Assembly: GCA_006176705.1 (NCBI GenBank)
Contig: QRFJ01001013.1
Coordinates: 186,501-250,500 of the forward strand
DNA: 64,000 nt
Direction: 5' to 3'
From: Cocos nucifera
Taxonomy: Eukaryota > Streptophyta > Magnoliopsida > Arecales > Arecaceae
The position numbers and the translations under genes are program-made. Positions 1 through 12,191 of the stretch are shown one piece after another (positions within the stretch are counted from its first letter, which is position 1; each line of letters begins with the position of its first letter). The notes beneath the pieces are model-generated. The model worked only from the letters and a program-made list of their open reading frames with translations, was not told the DNA's origin and made no database searches.

Positions 1-704
1 CAGTAAAGATTATGAAGTAATCAAAGTTACCTCTAGCCAACACATCAATGGACCGCTCACATCAGTATGTACTAGGGCAAGTAGATCCATGGCCCTATCC
101 CCATGTCCTACAAAAGGGAGTTTAGTCATTTTGCTATGAAGATATAATTCACAAATTGGATATGACTCGAAAGTCAATGGACTCAATAGTCCAATTTTCT
201 CTAATTTGTTAACCCCATCTTCTGCTATATGACCTACCCTTAGGTGCCATGGATATTTATCATTTAGACTATCCCTGGGTCATTTTATGGCATTCATATT
301 TTGCTGGATATTAAAGATTGATACATCAATATGTAACTGGTAGAGACTGTTAATGAGAAAACTACTTACAATTTTATTTCCTTTATAAAGAATATTACAA
401 TGGTCCTTAAGAAAACTAATTACATAGCCTTCTTATGCTAAACATGAAACAGAAATCAAATTCCTGCTTATTACAGGCACATAATAACAATCCCTAAGTA
501 CTAAATCTAAGCCAGATGGTAGTCGAAGAGGGTAGGTTCCCATGGCCAAAGCAGAAACCCTTGCTCCATTTTCGATGTATAGGATCATCTCACCATCCCT
601 CAGCCTCCTGCTATCCTCAAGATCCTGCATGAAAGTGCACAAATGAGCACTAAAACCAAAGTCAAGAACCCAACTGGATGCAGAAGAAATCATAAGGTTA
701 GATT
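1..704 (-). pseudogene. Copia pol of A1: protease and start of integrase (partial, broken)
   Basis: The 86-residue open frame at 433-693 is a copia aspartic protease. The catalytic Asp is present in WVLDFGFSAHLC, but the usual D-S/T-G triad reads D-F-G. It also has the downstream LILGDCYYV-like and RNLISVS segments of the family. Past a stop at about 432 the frame continues into the GAG-pre-integrase domain (HIAEDGVNKLEKIG, then a degraded CxxC region) and the first integrase Asp (LVHTDVSGP) before the window ends. The protease would mature Gag-Pol and integrase would insert the cDNA. Compared with A2, this copy keeps the catalytic protease Asp. Confidence 0.85.
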
Positions 705-1545
705 CAATAACAAGCTTACCTCCAAAAGGATCTATCTCCTTATTATTCTTTAGGGTGCCTAGGTATGTAGGGCAATTTCGCTTTTGGTGGCCGTCAGTAT
801 TACAATGAAAATATTTTTCTTTGTCAGTGGCCTTCTTCTTCCGCTCTGCCTTCTTTTTCTTTCCATCTTCTATCTTTTCATAGACTTTTTCTACTTTCCA
901 AAAGACTTTCTTTTGAAAGAAGTCAGTTTTATAGCAAGTACTGAGGTTTTAAAATCTTTCATAGAAAACTCAGCAGTAACCAGCATATTCATAAGTTTGA
1001 CCAGAGTATTCTGAAGTTTATGCATATGGTAGTTCATGATGAACTGTCCATATGCATCTGTTAAGGATTATAAAATTATATCATTCTATAGATCCTGGGC
1101 TAACTTCACTTTGAGCTTCTCAAGCTCTTTCAAGTCCTTGATCATCATCAGATAATAATCTTGGACTGATTGCCCATCATGCATTTTAGCCTTAAAAAAT
1201 CATTTAGTGATCTGATATTTGGCTGTGCAACTCTGTTTATCAAACAACTCTTATAGGTGAGCCAACATTTGGCGAGCAGTCTTGATATCTTCATGTTGGT
1301 GCTGAAGCTTATCAGACATCGAGCCCGACATGTAGTATCTGACCTTGTTATCTTCATCCATCCATTTGTTAAGAGATGCTCTTTGTTCAGTGGTCGGATG
1401 GACTGATAAGGTAGGAGAATCTTGGTCCAATACATTAGTTAACTTCTCAAAATCTAAAATAATTTTAAAGTTCTAGAGCTAATCTTTATAATTGAATCCG
1501 ATCAGTCTATGGGTGTCCAGGATATGAGCTAGTAGGTTGGATGCA
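705..1545 (-). pseudogene. Copia gag of A1 (broken)
   Basis: Encodes a copia nucleocapsid/capsid-like Gag. Readable segments include the DKWMDED-type motif, the MLAHL and EKL stretches, a Lys-rich basic region, and a zinc knuckle near 775-815 whose first Cys is replaced by Tyr (YFHCNTDGHQKRNC). Several internal stops interrupt it. The 95-residue open frame at 1148-1435 is a different frame over the same DNA and is not the gag frame. The likely start codon reads ATA, as in A2. Gag would package the element RNA in cytoplasmic particles. Assignment rests on collinearity with A2 and general copia Gag features. Confidence 0.8.
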
Positions 1546-1561
1546 GATATTTTTCTTTTTT

Positions 1562-2350
1562 CTATAGAGAGTCAAAGTTTTTAGTTAGATTTTATAATTA
1601 AGACTTGACAATTTATTTAAGAATTTGATTTTTAAACAAATTAGCTCCTACTATTTTCTTCAAATCCCTACACTCCCTCTATAGAGATGCAAAAATCTCC
1701 ATGATTAATAATTTCTAATGGGTGGTGCAGTCCCACCAACTGACTCATCACCTCACCTAATAGTTATTGATGATGGGTTAACCAATGAGTGAACAACTCT
1801 TATCCAATGATGCTCTAATCATAGTGCACTCAGGCTTGATCTCTAATTCATAAATCTCACCATGCCCAGAATATTGATCCACTCCTTAGATAAGTCAGAC
1901 CCATTATTTGCATAGATTGAATTCCTAATTGAGTCTCTCACCATATCCAGAATATTGAGCCCAATCCATCCTCTAGCCCATAGCATCTAATGCCTAATAG
2001 ATATGGTTGCATCTTTTCGGTGCAACTGAACTACTATGACCAAATGAGAACAATCAATCCCGGGAAGGACCCGCATACCTACAATGGTGGAAGACCTTGG
2101 ACTTAATCTTTTCTTAGGAAGATTTGATTTAGATCTCTTTAAACTTGACTTGATATAGTCATAACCATTATGACTAACCTAGTGGCATGGGTTAGCTCTT
2201 ATTATTCGCCATCTTAGATCAAGATTGAGTTGATAAATATGGTCAAGTAAGTGAGACCGGTGGAAGGGATATGCCATTAACTCGATAAGAACGCATTCGA
2301 GTCGAGTAACTTCCAATTAAAAATCAGTCGATCGTATCCGCCAAACTTAC
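1562..2350 (-). other. Putative leader intron of A1
   Basis: On the minus strand the leader contains CTAAG|GTAAGTTT at 2350, a close match to the plant 5' splice-site consensus, and CTCTATAG at 1562 just before the gag reading frame. The span is 789 nt. The same arrangement is seen in A2 (784 nt), B (885 nt) and C (893 nt). The sites are visible; splicing is inferred. Confidence 0.45.
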
Positions 2351-3345
2351 CTTAGACTCAAATTGTTGAGCTAGAACCAATCGAATTAGCCTACAATCCA
2401 GACTCTAACCACTGAGGCTAATTAGGTCTTAACTTGATCAATCACTCGTGACTCAACCTTGACCCAGACTTAATTCTATTAGGTTGGTCAATTTAAGCAC
2501 TCTTTATCTCATCTAACCAACTCTTGATTCGGTTTGATCAACCGCTAGATCTAATTGAGCTATCCAAGCTCGAATCCAATTTTATGAATATGTCTTAGAT
2601 CTAAAAATTCTTTATTTTAGACCTAATATATTTCATAATCTTAATTTTTAATTAAGTTTAGGATTCATAAACAAAACATATAAATAAAATCTTAGGATTT
2701 TAGGATCTAAAATTTTGCAGAAAATAAGTTTTTAATTTTTGATTAAGGACGAACATGCAGCACCCCTACACATCATAAGAACATCCTATCAAATGAAAGA
2801 AGATGGCCTTTAAACCCTTCTTTGTTCTTATGATCGGACGACCAAGAAGAACGTCTTAATCAAAAATATGATGAATCTACAAAACTTGTTAGATCTACAT
2901 TATATATCACATATAAAAATTAATCTAATTTAAGAATATATTTTGCATACATCTCATGTATCATATCATACATGTTTTTAGATCTAAATTATCTCATAAA
3001 CTTCTAAAAAATAAAATTTAAATTTGATCATATCAAATTAAATTTATTCAAGATAACTTTGTAGATCTATTCTACAATTAGTCTAAACATACATCCATCA
3101 TATCTCATATGAGCAAAATTAAATAACTTTATTTTTTATTTTTTAGATTTAATTATGATTATGCTAGACTATACATAGAATAATTCTATTTCTAGTCTAG
3201 TCATGCTTCTCATACATCTTAGATCTAGATTATTTAATTTTCTTAATTCTTTATTTTAGATCTAATCACATCTAATGTGACATCTAAAATTATCTATTTA
3301 TTAGATTAAAAATATATTAAAATTAGATCTAATTAATTATGAAAA

Positions 3346-3363
3346 CCTAGCTCTAATATTAGT
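3346..3363 (-). other. Degenerate primer-binding site of A1
   Basis: Directly inside the LTR, the minus strand reads a diverged copy of the initiator-tRNA-Met complement usual in copia elements (TTGGTATCAGAGC type). Elements B and C keep clean versions at 45717 and 52423. Several transitions separate this copy from theirs. Confidence 0.7.
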
Positions 3364-5633
3364 TGAAGAAAAAAAAAATTTGGATCAGGTACATTCAGAT
3401 TTGATTGGATCAAGAGGGATATTTCAAAAAAAAAAATTTCTCTTAGATCCAAATCAGATCTGAGACTCTTTAGATCTAATTTTATCAATCTGATAAAATA
3501 AAATAAAATAAAATTAATTAAATCTAATTTAATTATATCTTATTATGGGTAATCCTATTATCCTATGATGATCCTGATGTTTGCCTGAGGTTCTAGATAT
3601 AGCCACGCAAGCGTCTGGCCTCTACCGATATCCACTCGGATAGGATCTAGAGATCTTCTTCTTTTCAATCTATCCTTCAAAAATTAGATCTGGATCTGAT
3701 CTTGAAGATCTTCAAAATGACTTTTGAAGATCAGTCATTGTCTTTTGCAGTAGTGCTGCCTTCTTTCTTTCCTGTCGTCTTTCTCTTGCTCGGATCGCAA
3801 CAAACTTGCATCCAAAAACTCTTGGATGTGGATAGGAGAGAGAGGATCTAAAGGTGGCATGAAGAGGGAGGGAGAGAAGCCTTGTGGCATGGGCAAAGGG
3901 TAGAACCTCTCAATCCTAGGCATAGATAGGATTTCTATAGACCTTATTGCACCATGCAGTGCCACATCATCCCGACCAATCATGGCTCTTTATGCAATCA
4001 GATCTAAATATGATTGATGGAATGACATCATCTGATCCAATCAGATTAAAGTCTCTCACAAACCTCGTTAGGTGGCACCAAGACTGGTCAAAGAGGACAT
4101 TTTGGTGCCACCCAAGTTGAAAGCATGAAGCAACTTGGAGTCCCATCTGTATGGGACTCCAGATGTGATCCTCATGGGGCACATGCCTCCCTAGGCATGT
4201 GCCCCTTTCCTTTCTATTTTTTAGCTGGGGGACAAAGCCCCATGTTCTATCCTATAATTGCATGACACATGGATAGATGTCTAAGTGTCAAAGGTCAATG
4301 TTTGACCAAAGTCAAAGAACAAGATTAGCATGTAACAAAAGATGGTAGGTATTATCTCAAATTTATCTCATAAATTAAGACAATCCTTTTTTGAACTAAA
4401 CAAGCTCCACCCTGAGTGAGCTCAAATATATTTGGCTCAGTCGAGACAAGCTTTAATGATTATTGAAGGAGAACATTAGGCTCAATCGTGTGCTAGCATG
4501 ATTTTCTTGAATCTAATTTAATCTTATTCAAATCAATTAAGCTGGGTTAGTCTAATTGATGATATCCAGATCCAAATCCTTATTTATATGATCCAGTTAG
4601 ATTTAGTTCCATATAGTAATGGGATACATCGTGATCTCTATCATCGACATCATCGAAACACCTTTTGATGGATCAAAATTTTTTTGATTCAGGCAATTAG
4701 TACGATCGATCATCTGAATCATTCTAATTGCTCCCAAAATCTATCAGTGATTTCAAGCAGCATATGGTGGCTACCAATCAGAACTGAAAATGAATCTCTT
4801 GGTGCAATTACTTGTGTGATTAAGTTTCTCTATCTTGAGCTCTGATCAGATTAGGGTTAAGGTAATCTTGTCAAATCCTAATTTTTATTATATATATTAA
4901 TCATTCGATTCAAGTCTAATGTGAAAATCTTAATAGAAACTCTTTCTATTATTTCACTCTACCATGGCCATGGGCTTATGGACTTGATTCTCATGATCAT
5001 CATAGGACTGCTCCTCATCTACCGTGGTAGATTGATCCTCTATTGGTGTAATCCAATTCCTACAATGAACATGCTATAACCAACTTATACCTTAGGATTT
5101 CGAATGGCTAGGAGATCGAGTTATGGTGTAGTCAAACTATAACACCCTCAAGATGAATTGTCGATGCACTTTAGATCAAAAAATCAGACACACTACTGCA
5201 GCCTTAAGCCAATCATCAACAAGAAGGTAGACTTCCTCATGATTGCTCGAGATAGTCACATTCAGTGCCCTCATTCTCTAATGAGTACCTATACTCTCAC
5301 TCCGATGTCTCTATACCATAGACTCAAGACTCATCTATCCTAAAGAAGTGATCGTACGCTAACCTTTTAGATCATTTACCATCCTCATGATGATCCTACG
5401 GTTTGGAGCATTTTATGAGTTAATAATGAAAATTCATATCTTAAATTTTCAACTCTTAAAAATATGAACTATCACTACCATTAACTCAAGGGATGTATCA
5501 CAGACACTTTCAAATACACATTATGATAGAAAATAATTTATTTTATTATTTATAGTCAAAATTATAATTTTACCCTTAGATGTGTATTGCAAGTGTCTGC
5601 CAATTCTGACTTTTAGGGTACACATATCTAATA
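3364..5633 (-). repeat. 5' LTR of copia A1
   Basis: A 2270-bp LTR on the minus strand, collinear with the two A2 LTRs (14978-17264 and 23100-25382). The outer boundary is at 5633 (TA for the expected TG) and the inner boundary at 3364 (CA). The TATAAA-like site seen in the A2 5' LTR is altered here (near 3931-3938). An AAAAT microsatellite-like run lies near 3496-3520. Confidence 0.88.
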
Positions 5634-7173
5634 GATAGTTCTAGTGAGGAGTCACAGAACTAATTGCTTTGAGACATAATTTGGATGTATCTTCCAAGAT
5701 TGATAGTTTAACCATAAGTCATCCTATGCATAGAGATCAAAGGGATGAATTATGTGGTAACCATATTCACGTAGGTTCTAAATATTATGATTGCACTATT
5801 CGGCCTATCTAATTATTGGGTACCATTGCTAGATGGTTACTTTGATTAGTATAGAAAATTAGTTCCTATGCTACCGATTTAGGTTCGAACCTATGAGGTC
5901 ACACACACTAGAGATTTCTACTCAATCTGATAACTGGTCTATGTAAGATTAATTAGTGATTTGATTGTTAATTTGATTAAGAAATAATTTATGATCAAGT
6001 CTAATTGAATTGGATTCAAAATGTGCCTAGATTAAGATTATGAGATAACCTAATAACCAAGGAGGTTTGATCTCTGATTTGATCAAGGGTTGGACTTGAT
6101 TATTTTTTGATTTGATTAGGATTTAACTGAGCCTAATTAAGCCTAAATAAATTAGGTTTAATATAGTCTAATTGGGCCTAACCAATTTTGATTGGATTGG
6201 TTCAATTGGATGACTAATGTAAGATTAGTTTGACTAGTCTTCCCATGTGCCACATCATCCTTTGATTTGCACCATCCTATCTCCACGAGAAAGATGTTTC
6301 TCATAAGTTTTTTCATGCAAGAGAGGACGTGTGTTCTCCCTTCTCATGCACCTTATGGATTGGTTTAATTTGGTTACAAATTGAATTTGAATAGAATTTG
6401 AATTTGAATAGGTAACCACTTAATCTAAACCACTCCCTCACTCCTCTCATGTTTGGTGCGCATCTATAAAATGTTTAATTTTATGGATGTGCGACTAAGG
6501 AAGGAAGTAAAAAAACAAAAGGAAAAAGAGAGAAGAGAGGAACATCGAAAGGAGAGAAGAGAAAGTCTCTTCTACGTGTGTTAAAAATTTCTGGTGCAAA
6601 GGGTTTTTGGGTGAGTGCATACCCTAGGATCTAAACCTAGGATTTGGGATTCTAGCTTATGAGTTACGAGGGTTGTGACTTCATAAAACTACTAGAAGAC
6701 CCCCTCTTCTATCTTCTATGTTCATTGGAATCCAGAGCATCCATAGACCCCATGAAGAAGATCAAAGAAGTTTAATCTACATCAGCCTATAAAGACTTCT
6801 ATACGAGCTAGCACTCGAGAGGAGTTAATCGAGATCAGGATCTCATGTGGATTACCCGTGGAGGCCAGATGCTTATATGGCTGTATCACGGTGATTAGAT
6901 CTACATCCGGAAGATCAGATTATGGAGTTCATCTACACATGAAAAGATAACATATTCTGAACATGTAGAGTAGTAAAGATAGTTTTACTGTAGTTGCTAT
7001 TTTTATTTTCAGATATGCATGCATATATGATACATTAGATTCAGATTATGTAGGATTTTTAGATTAGATATGTAGCTCTTGTTATTAATATGATTAATAA
7101 TAATTTTTACTGCATATATTTTTCAAAAATTTTTTTTGAAAGTAGAGCTAGCAACCCTGCATCCCTTCCTTCA
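5634..7173 (+). repeat. Remnant copia LTR (B-type), 5' truncated by A1
   Basis: Plus-strand sequence collinear with the second half of the B LTRs, for example with 39790-40390 and 63230-63830, then the GAAAGTAGAGCTAG motif and an end in CCTTCCTTCA at 7173. No primer-binding site follows, so this is a 3' LTR or solo LTR. The missing 5' part is expected to the left of A1, outside the window. A TATAAAA box lies at 6475-6481. Confidence 0.75.
6475..6481 (+). promoter_or_regulatory. TATA box of remnant LTR
   Basis: TATAAAA inside the LTR remnant, about 700 bp before its 3' end. It is the expected position for the retrotransposon promoter. Inferred from sequence and position only. Confidence 0.4.
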
Positions 7174-8749
7174 TTGACACCCCCTTTATATTCAGTAGAA
7201 ATCACCCCATCAACTACTTGACGGTCTATCCAACTATGGTCCATGGCACACTATATATACAAGGATTCTACATATACAAATACAAGACAAAACACTTACC
7301 AAATATTTTATCAATTAAAATGGCTTTCATAATAAATGCATCATATCGTCAACTAATAGGTATAGAAAGTCCTATCCTATTTAGAAATTATATTAATTCT
7401 ATAGATCAATTATAAAAATCAAACGATACGTAATAGGGGCCAAAAAAAATTTTGACAGTATTTTTCTTAGTTCTCTCCATACAGTTGAAGATGTGTGAGA
7501 AGAACTAAAAAAATATGTCGTCTGAAATTTTTCTCAAACCCTTAACATACCATTTGATTACTATAATTATCTATAGAATTAATTATAATTCCTAAACTAT
7601 CCAAAATAGACAGTCAGTTGATCAATGTACATAATTCTTTCATCCATATAAAAATATAAATATATGGATGCTGAAAAATATATACATTAATCAAAAGATG
7701 GGTCTATCATTATTTACAATGCAATATTTTTAAAATTTTAAAATACTAGATTTCTAAGTAAAGAACATCATTGCAAACGAAGATGGTCGGGACATGCATC
7801 TCTCCCATAAGCACTTGAAGCATACCAAACAACTAGGCTGTGTGAGTACACCAGCATGGTATCCAAGCAAATCCCATCCTGGAGGTTCCAAAGTACCGAG
7901 CGGGATTACAAATAGGATTGAAAATGGGCTGGGTCGGACCTCCTGATGTCTCTTCCTTGAGTTTGACTCAAAAATTTAAAAATAATTTAACTAAATTTAA
8001 TTAAATATTATTAATTTAATTAAATATTAAATCTAATTTAACTAAATCTAATTTCTATTTTCTTGGATATAATGAAATTAAAAATGATAATTAGGCCATC
8101 ATATAATGAAAGTTTATATTAACCATCAAAAAATTAAAAATAGTTAGAACATTAAAAAAGAAAAAGGAAGAGGAGGCTCAGATTTAGTATTTCATCTACA
8201 ACTAAATTAAAATGACTATAATCAGTTGTTTGTAGAAGAAAGCCATCCAAGATTATTGCTATTAAAAATAGTTGAATCAACAATAGGATATCCCAAAATC
8301 ATCATAGCCTTCCTTTACGAACCTTAAAGCAAACCTCTGCACATAGGCCATACTATATATTTTGACATTCAACATAAAAAATAAAAATCAAAAGAATACA
8401 AAATAATAACTAATTGAATTTCTAAAGCTACAGTAATTAGATCAATTAATCCCAAAAAAGTCAAAATCAAAGAAACTATAATAACAGCGATTGGAGAAAT
8501 TAATTACCACCACGATATTTGGCAATCGCTATATAGGTCGGGCTAGGCCAAGCCATTCCCCTCCTTTAGTCCAATCCAAATATTTTTTAAAATTAATAAT
8601 AATATTATTAATATTATTAATTCAAATTAATTAAATATTATTAATTTAAAATTAATTTAACTAAATTTAATTAAATACTATTAATTTAATTTAAATATTA
8701 AATTTAATTTAACTAAATCATATAAATATTAATTTAAAAATATTAAAAA
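7174..8749. other. AT-rich unassigned stretch with a dispersed direct repeat
   Basis: I recognise no gene here; the short open frames are not convincing. Two AT-rich blocks of about 65-70 bp (7986-8050 and 8648-8718), built from TTAATTTAACTAAAT-type words, resemble each other. Each is preceded by a short GC-richer GGGCTGGGTCGG / GTCGGGCTAGG-like segment, which suggests a duplicated element end. Confidence 0.4.
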
Positions 8750-9397
8750 TTTAAAATACCGGCATTTGATGATTGCTATATAGCCATCACCGTTGCTATT
8801 GCTAAGACTCACCAAATATAGCTGCACGGCAGGAGATGGTACTACGGTATAGAGGCGGTGTTGTGCAATAGGAGATAGCACTATTTGGAGGCTCAAGGAG
8901 GTGGACCGGAGTATTAGGGCTCAGGGAGGCAGCCGACAACTCAGGAAAGCCAGATCCAATGGCAGGAAAAAGAGGGGGACCGATAGGGGTCGGGGGCTCA
9001 CGATTGTGGGCTCGAGGAGGCGGAAGGTGGTCGGGAGCTTGATGACGCTGGATCCGATAGCATGGCGGGCAATTGGAGGATCGAAGGTGGGGGAAAGATG
9101 GGGGCAGTGAGAGGACCAGAGGCAGGGGAAAGATGGGGAGGGTAGGAGGACCGGAAGAAAAGTAAAAAATTAAAAAATTAGGCAGGGGTAGATTTAGGAA
9201 AAGTATTAGCGATGGCAAAGTTGCTATCGCTAATATCATCGCTAATAATAACTATTAGCAATGGCTAACCTTCCGTCACCAAAGCAATCGATAAAAATGG
9301 CTATTAGTGATGGTAATTTTGTTGTCTCTAATTCCATCACTAATACCCATTATTAGTGATGGCGAAAAAGCTATCGTTAATACTTTCTTGTAATGTG
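8750..9397. mobile_element. CACTA-like non-autonomous element, left end unclear
   Basis: Units of the type TTAGTGATGGC ... GCTATCGCTAAT recur in direct and inverted orientation at 9185-9395, like the subterminal arrays of CACTA elements. The right end (TTTCTTGTAATGTG, ending 9397) is, in reverse complement, one or two changes from a typical CACTACAAGAAA terminus. The centre (8810-9180) is G-rich and gives a Pro-rich antisense open frame, as in the CACTA element at 40394-44781. I could not fix the left terminus or a target duplication. Confidence 0.45.
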
Positions 9398-10839
9398 CAC
9401 TTAGCTTGGGAGCTATTTTTGAACTTATATATAATAAATATATTTTTTTGAATAAAAAATGGATCTTAATCAATGTCTTTCAACTGGAAGAATGTTCGAA
9501 ATTTTCATAAAGTGGGCTTTCATTGATTGTAGACCGATTTTTTATTTTTATTTATTATGAATATATAGTCTAAGTTGTTATCTGAATAAATGGTTATGAA
9601 ATCCATATTATTTATGATCATATTATTTGTGTCTTATTATCTTAACCACATAATGTAGTAGATATTGATGTAGGTCTGACTTAATTATTAAGCTCAATGA
9701 TAGGTGGATCCATTAGCTTTAGCTAACTGGGCTAGGTCTTTACTCCACTTCTATATATATACGCCTGTAGAGAAATCTCAAAACATTAAGATCTCTATGT
9801 AAATAAGGTGGAACTCATCTCATAGAGGAGACAGGCACAAAAAGGAGAAGAAGAAGAAGATCTACCCCATCTTTGATTTTTTTCTTTTACAAGATGTTCT
9901 AACAGTAATAGCTGCTCAGAAATTTTAAGATATGATTGATTGTTTATTATTATTGTTAATCTCTAAAGATTTATTCTTGAATTATTTTTATATTTTAATT
10001 TTTTGCATGAGATCCATAAGAAAATCCCCTTCAATCACTATAAAAATTTATGCTTGTGGTTTGGCTATTCTTGCTCTACTTTCATTTGCATCTTCATATC
10101 TTATTTATATTGCATTGCCCTAATTACTTCACTTTAACTTCAAATTCTGTGCAAATTAGATTTTAAATTTTTGAAAATTTTAATTTACCTTCCCTCTTAG
10201 GTTACCTATCTGGGCAATAGGATGGAAGAAACCAAGGTTAACTATTTTTTTCCCTGCCCATGTGGATCGAATGGTAGGGAAGTCAATTGGATTCGAGTAT
10301 ACGTGTGTGTGTGTGTGTGTGTGTATGTTTGTTTTCTTTTCTTATTGTCTACACCATCATTGGATGAACTAATATTTGGTTTCTTGAGTGACACACTCGA
10401 TGGGTACTATGTGCTCAAGGTACAGCAGTGCAGGTAGGAACCATGTGGTGCTAGGGGCATCCATAGGGATCCATCCGGAGGCCAACAATAGGATAGGAAT
10501 GCAACCTAACAAGGTTATAGCAGATGCATTCATCCAAATTGTAACCAAGGAAACGTGCTCCTCATCAAATTGGACTTTCATCTAGAGAACTCAAAGGGTG
10601 GATTAATTAATCATCTCCAATCTGGAAGCATCCTCTCCCTCATTCTAAGGCTTCTTTCATACCACCTTTTCCCAACTTGGCAAACAACCTAGCCCAAGTA
10701 GGAAATATTTAGATTTTAGATAGGTTACTAGTTTAATACATTAAGCTTGGGAATTGTAGCTTGTGACATATTTTGTGGCTTCACTAGCATCTTTGCAGCT
10801 GGCTTCTAAATATTTATTTATTATTTATTCATGATTTTC
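9398..10839. other. Unassigned flank of gypsy G1
   Basis: No recognisable protein. A stretch at 9631-9907 begins TGTC, ends CTAACA, has a TATATATA run near 9751 and a purine-rich tract at 9840-9860, so it could be a short solo LTR, but no duplication is evident. Open frames at 10222-10585 overlap on both strands and match no family I know. Left target-site flank of G1 should lie near 10840 but is degraded. Confidence 0.3.
10303..10324 (+). repeat. (GT)11 microsatellite
   Basis: Uninterrupted GT dinucleotide run of 22 bp. It would be expected to vary in length between individuals. Confidence 0.95.
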
Positions 10840-10929
10840 CCACCGAAGTTTGGTCTGGTGCATGGTCAAATGTAACTTATAATCACAGAAGAGCTTCAAT
10901 TACGAATTTCTTCTTCCAAATTTCTCTAG

Positions 10930-11380
10930 CAGTTGAACTCCTTTTGGACTCCTTCAACAGTCGAACTCCTTTCGGATCCCTCCGATGGTTGAATTCCTTC
11001 CGAACTTCTCCAACGGTCGAACTCCTTTCAGATTCCTCTGATGGTAGAATTTCTTCCGGACTTCTCCAGCAGTCGAACTTCTTTCGGACTTCTCCAACGG
11101 TCGAACTTCTTCTGGATCCCTCTGGTGGTATAATTCCTTCTGGACTTCTCCAGCAATCGAATTTCTTTTGGACTTCTCCAACGGTTGAACTCCTTCAGCA
11201 TCCCTTCGATGGTTGAATTCCTACCAGAATTCTCCAGCGGTCGGACTCCTTCCGAACTTCTTCAACGGTCGAGCTCCTTCTGGATCCCTCCAAAGATCGA
11301 ATTTCTTTCCAACTTCTCTAGCAGTCGAACTCCTTCTGGACTTCGCCTTCAGTCGGATTCCTCCGTTAGATGAATTCTCC
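10930..11380 (+). repeat. 28-bp minisatellite in 5' LTR of G1
   Basis: Tandem units of about 28 bp of the form GTCGAACTCCTTCCGGACTT... alternating between CTCCAACG and CTCCGATG endings, around 15 degenerate copies. Because 28 is not a multiple of 3, every frame cycles through the same peptide pattern, which explains the overlapping repetitive open frames here on both strands. Confidence 0.85.
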
Positions 11381-11823
11381 CCTAGGTCTCTCCTCCAGCT
11401 AATTTACATGCAGATTTCTCCAGCAGACATGCTTCCGAATTCCCCTAGCGGATCCACTTTCAGACATCTCCGATAGACTTTCATCAAGATTTCTTCAGTC
11501 ACAGAGCTTTCGAACCTCACTCGATCGAACTTCTGATAGATGCTCAGAAAGATCTCCTCGCCTACAAGAATCCGGCTCCATACACAGCATGAACCAGCTT
11601 ATGCACAGACTACCTTAAAGAAGTCTGAACTACTTTGGAATCGATATAACTTAAAGTTCACCACCAATTGACATCTACTCCTCCGAACTTCAACTATTAA
11701 GTCCTAACGGATTGGTATGTCATGACAATAGACAGTACCCTTCATAACAAACCCCATGTGGCATCGAGCAGCCGACTACCAGACGGTTATGACTGTCACT
11801 ATCAGTTTGTTACAGGCTCTATC

Positions 11824-11830
11824 TATAAAA
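11824..11830 (+). promoter_or_regulatory. TATA box of G1 5' LTR
   Basis: TATAAAA, conserved at the matching place in the 3' LTR (33483-33489), about 235-240 bp before the LTR end. It is the likely promoter of the gypsy transcript. Confidence 0.55.
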
Positions 11831-12067
11831 GGGATCCTCTAGATATGTTTTCTCTAGGCTCTCTTCTCCTTCCCACTACTCTGCTACTTTTTTTTCGGAG
11901 CACTCCATTTCTATTGGTTGGAAGAGCTGACTTAATCGTCGGAGGGTCCTACCGGAGCCACTACTCCCATCTCCAATTAGGACTTATCTTGCAGGTTTCC
12001 GACGGTAACCTCATCTTCTCCAGGTCTAGTAAATTCCGACGTCCAATGATTTTCTGCACCAACAAAA

Positions 12068-12083
12068 TTGGCACTAGAGGAAG
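12068..12083 (+). other. Primer-binding site of G1
   Basis: TTGGCACTAGAGGAAG follows the LTR end by three bases. The same word with one to two changes follows the LTR of G2 at 36346, which supports a conserved priming site. I did not identify the tRNA. Confidence 0.55.
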
Positions 12084-12191
12084 AGCCTCCTAAAGTACTT
12101 ATTCTAAAAGGAGTGCCCAATCGATCTTGATCCTTTTCTTCTTTTTGAGATCCATCGAGATCTATCTCTGTTCAATCTTTTCAGCTTAGAA

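Larger units (their letters stand above)
1..5633 (-). mobile_element. Copia retrotransposon A1, partial (5' LTR to start of integrase)
   Basis: Ty1/copia element on the minus strand, cut by the left edge of the window. Reading leftward from 5633 come a 5' LTR (3364-5633), a degenerate primer-binding site, a leader of about 1.8 kb, gag, protease and the start of integrase. Order and sequence match element A2 (14978-25382) throughout, so the two are one family. The LTR start reads TA where the A2 copy has TG. The flank beyond 5633 is a different LTR, so A1 inserted into it in opposite orientation; the other end lies outside the window, so no target-site duplication can be checked. Stops are present, so it is non-autonomous. 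Confidence 0.9.
10840..12064 (+). repeat. 5' LTR of gypsy G1 (outer end degraded)
   Basis: Collinear with 32440-33726, from CCACCGAAGTTTGGTCTGG to TTTCTGCACCAACA. The first roughly 20 bp of the 3' LTR (TGTTGGGGGTAAAC...) have no counterpart here, so the outer end is lost or rearranged. A TATAAAA box lies at 11824-11830. The LTR carries a 28-bp minisatellite (10930-11380). Confidence 0.85.

Noticed and set aside
784..1014. Plus-strand 76-residue hydrophobic open frame
   Set aside because: It is the complement of the Lys-rich region and zinc knuckle of copia A1 gag; the mirrored case is at 19675-19875.
1148..1435. 95-residue minus-strand frame
   Set aside because: It lies over A1 gag but in the wrong frame; the gag motifs are read in another frame.
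8802..9239. 145-residue Pro-rich minus-strand protein
   Set aside because: Same type of low-complexity frame over the G-rich centre of a CACTA-like element.
9631..9907. Possible short solo LTR (TG...CA with TATA-like run)
   Set aside because: No target duplication, second copy or priming site is visible. Mentioned only inside the flank description.
10222..10585. Possible host exon (overlapping frames on both strands)
   Set aside because: No recognisable domain, no convincing splice context, and comparable frames on each strand. Left as unassigned.
10930..11380. CRISPR-like array (28-bp periodicity)
   Set aside because: The units are contiguous with no unique spacers, and the context is a plant retrotransposon LTR.
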